Positions 18,196-20,034 of a stretch of 20,034 nucleotides of DNA are shown here, piece by piece. Source of the stretch: a virus. The position numbers and the translations under genes are program-made. The notes beneath the pieces are model-generated. The model did not search any database. It had not been told where the DNA came from and worked only from the letters and a program-made list of their open reading frames with translations. The first letter of the stretch is position 1; the number at the start of each line of letters is the position of its first letter. The stretch is from positions 1 to 20,034 of IMG/VR virus record IMGVR_UViG_3300030085_000252, one strand, 5' to 3'.

Positions 18196-19960
18196 AGAAG
18201 AAGACCAAATGATTATGGCTTTTATGGTGGACGATGGTAAGGATGTAGATCCTGTATCAGGTAATGAAGTTCCACCAGGTTCTTTAGCTAAAGAAGTAAG
18301 AGATGATATTCCTGCACAATTATCAGAAGGTGAATATGTAGTACCTGCTGATGTTCTTCGTTTTTATGGTATGAAGTTCTTTGAAGACTTACGAGAGAAT
18401 GCTAAGATAGAGTTAGCTAGAATGGAAGCAGAGGGACGTATTGGTGGACAACCTGTAGATGCAGCAGTAGGTGGCTACATGACAGGGCAGCCTACTCAAT
18501 CAACAACACCTGATCCCTATGAACAGCAGAGGATGATGTATAGACAAGGCGCACCTGTTGCTATGGGTAATGCAGGTTATTCTCCAGGCGGCACTGTAGG
18601 TTCTAATATATTAAATCCTACTGTATCTGCTGTAGCTTCTGCTTTACCTGCTGTGGTTAACCCTGCAAATTCAACTGGAAATGCAGCAAACACAAATATA
18701 AATACAAACATACCAAAACCTATAGAACTAGATGGCGTAACGTATATGCCTCCTAGTAACTATTATGTAGGATCTAGCTTGTTCGGTTCTGCACCTAGTC
18801 TTAAACCTCCGTTTACTCCTGTAACTTTGTATGGTCCTAACGGTGAAATAGTTGAAGCTAAAACTCAGGCAGAGTACGATAAATATATAAGTGAAGGATA
18901 TAAAACAACACAGACTATTACAGAACAAGAACCTATTGCATATGAATCGGACAACGAGGATATAAATCAAGAAGTAGCAAACCTAACTACTATTTCACAA
19001 CAAGCTGAAAGAGAAGAGTATGCTAAAAACTTTGAAAGTGCTCTAGCAGGTACAGCTAGTGATGAAACTTACATAGACATATACGGAAATTTAGCTACTC
19101 AACAAGCCACACTCACTGGCATGGCTGCAATGAATCCTATGGTTGCTCCTGTAATACTTAAAACACTAGCAGATAGAAAAAAATTAAACGCTGCTCTAGA
19201 AAAGAAATATGGAGCCAACTGGAAGACAGATCCAAAATATGCAGACTTAGCCGCAAAGTTTAAAGAAATAGATGAAATGAGTATGGCAGACAGACTTAAA
19301 GCAGGGTTTGGTAAGTTTAAAGAAGATATGAGTAACATTTTTAAAGGTAAGTCTTTAGAAGAAAAAGCACAAGATTATCAACCTGAGTATAGTGTGTATG
19401 GACTTTCTATGGGTGGACCACAACCAACAGTGGAACAGATAAGCGCTGCAATTGGTGATAACGCTAATCTAAGTGGTATAATTAATACAGACTCTGGATT
19501 TGTAGCAATGTTAACGCCTCAAGAACAAAGAAATTTTGATGCTGCTGTAAGAATGGGTAATGGTTCAGTAGCTAGACACTACGCTATAATAAATGCATCT
19601 AGAATAAAACGTTTACTAAGGGACGGTTTAGATGGTTTAAACAAGGGTGAAAGAGAAAAACTTGGTCTTGATAAACCTATAACAACTACAACACCAGCTA
19701 ACGTTTTACCAGATGAAGAACCACCAAGTGGTAGCCAACAAGCTCAAGATAATCAATCAACTGCAGCAGATATTTTAGAACAACTACAGGAAGATAAACC
19801 TAACATCATAGCAAGCTCATCTACTCCAGCCGAAACAGCAGATAATATAGCTGAATTAGAAACTGCACTTTCAGCATCAAGCCAAAACCCTTCTGGTCAA
19901 ATAAGCTTGAAGGATGGTGGACTAGCTAGTAAACCTAAAAAGAAAAAGAACAAAAAATAA
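18182..19960 (+). CDS. Virion-associated protein with EYVVPADV block (592 aa)
   Basis: The 592-residue protein carries an N-terminal conserved block, NEVPPGSLAKEVRDDIPAQL followed by SEGEYVVPADVLRFYGMKFF and RMEAEGRIGG, that recurs in marine phage structural regions. A long low-complexity region rich in Pro, Thr, Asn and Gln follows (about 90-250). A helical middle includes KEIDEMSMADRLKAGFGKF, and the end is a Lys-rich tail (GGLASKPKKKKNKK). It lies between the portal and what is probably the next head gene. The ATG follows AGGG nine bases upstream. It may be a virion or internal scaffold-like component; I cannot choose. The Lys-rich tail echoes the basic proteins of the early right arm. Confidence 0.78.
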   Translation: MAANKEEDQMIMAFMVDDGKDVDPVSGNEVPPGSLAKEVRDDIPAQLSEGEYVVPADVLRFYGMKFFEDLRENAKIELARMEAEGRIGGQPVDAAVGGYMTGQPTQSTTPDPYEQQRMMYRQGAPVAMGNAGYSPGGTVGSNILNPTVSAVASALPAVVNPANSTGNAANTNINTNIPKPIELDGVTYMPPSNYYVGSSLFGSAPSLKPPFTPVTLYGPNGEIVEAKTQAEYDKYISEGYKTTQTITEQEPIAYESDNEDINQEVANLTTISQQAEREEYAKNFESALAGTASDETYIDIYGNLATQQATLTGMAAMNPMVAPVILKTLADRKKLNAALEKKYGANWKTDPKYADLAAKFKEIDEMSMADRLKAGFGKFKEDMSNIFKGKSLEEKAQDYQPEYSVYGLSMGGPQPTVEQISAAIGDNANLSGIINTDSGFVAMLTPQEQRNFDAAVRMGNGSVARHYAIINASRIKRLLRDGLDGLNKGEREKLGLDKPITTTTPANVLPDEEPPSGSQQAQDNQSTAADILEQLQEDKPNIIASSSTPAETADNIAELETALSASSQNPSGQISLKDGGLASKPKKKKNKK

Positions 19961-19982
19961 TTCCATATAACAATAAGGATAC

Positions 19983-19996
19983 CCAGCTTCGGCTGG
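19983..19996 (+). promoter_or_regulatory. UUCG tetraloop hairpin before the last gene
   Basis: CCAGC (19983-19987) and GCTGG (19992-19996) form a perfect 5-bp stem closed by TTCG, the very stable tetraloop. No U-tract follows, so a classical terminator is unlikely. Placed in the only gap between structural genes here, it could stabilise an mRNA end or be a processing site upstream of a highly expressed head gene. Confidence 0.55.
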
Positions 19997-20018
19997 CCCC
20001 AACATAAGGAGAAACAAA

Positions 20019-20034
20019 ATGGCAGAACAAACAG
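20019..20034 (+). CDS. Start of a further gene at the right edge, probably structural
   Basis: An ATG at 20019 opens a frame reading MAEQT before the window ends. It follows AAGGAG (about nine bases before) and a stable hairpin. Its position after the portal and the 592-residue protein suggests a major capsid or other head gene, but only five codons are visible. Confidence 0.5.

Overview
The window looks like part of a tailed marine bacteriophage genome. The gene content is typical of podovirus- or siphovirus-like phages of marine Alphaproteobacteria. The base composition is AT-rich, genes are tightly packed with many stop/start overlaps, and packaging and head genes are unmistakable: a terminase small-subunit-like protein, the terminase large subunit and the portal. 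A small DUF1127 (YjiS-like) gene, a family abundant in Alphaproteobacteria, hints at that host group. This host assignment is inference; nothing here names a species. A tyrosine recombinase suggests the phage, or a relative, can integrate, but I see no att site and no convincing repressor gene.

Layout. From position 1 to 7620 every gene reads leftward. This arm holds accessory and early functions: the start of an unknown gene at the left edge, an HNH endonuclease, an integrase, a PP-loop PAPS-reductase-family protein, an HTH protein, a cytosine-C5 DNA methyltransferase, a cysteine-motif phage protein and about a dozen small unknown proteins. Most have a strong GGAG/AGGAG ribosome site, and many are coupled by ATGA, GTGA or TAATG junctions. 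Four genes of 33 to 57 codons sit in gaps between larger genes.

From 7621 to 9168 there is no confidently coding gene. This 1.5 kb divergent control region carries a structured leader before the first leftward gene, a stop-interrupted coding-like stretch, three copies of the palindrome TGTGATCACA next to a leftward TATAAT box, and a four-tract G-quadruplex motif. It also has GTTAC repeats, two sigma70-like rightward promoters, four palindromic AT-rich repeats and a 16-bp inverted repeat just before the first rightward gene. It is the natural place for regulatory switching and perhaps for a replication origin.

From 9169 to 20034 every gene reads rightward: first a cassette of small, mostly lysine-rich conserved proteins, including an MKKKGYAKGG repeat protein and a 24-residue cysteine-rich peptide. 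Two virion-like proteins, the DUF1127 gene and a C-terminal membrane protein follow. Then come the packaging genes (terminase small-like, HTH protein, terminase large), the portal, a small coiled-coil protein, a 592-residue virion-associated protein, and the first codons of another gene, probably structural, at the right edge.

Most eye-catching are the structured control region, a terminase-cassette gene whose only well-placed start is an ATA codon overlapping the previous stop, an in-frame TGA followed by a hairpin in the leader region, the phage-borne DUF1127 protein, and a possible nucleic-acid-modification module in the left arm.
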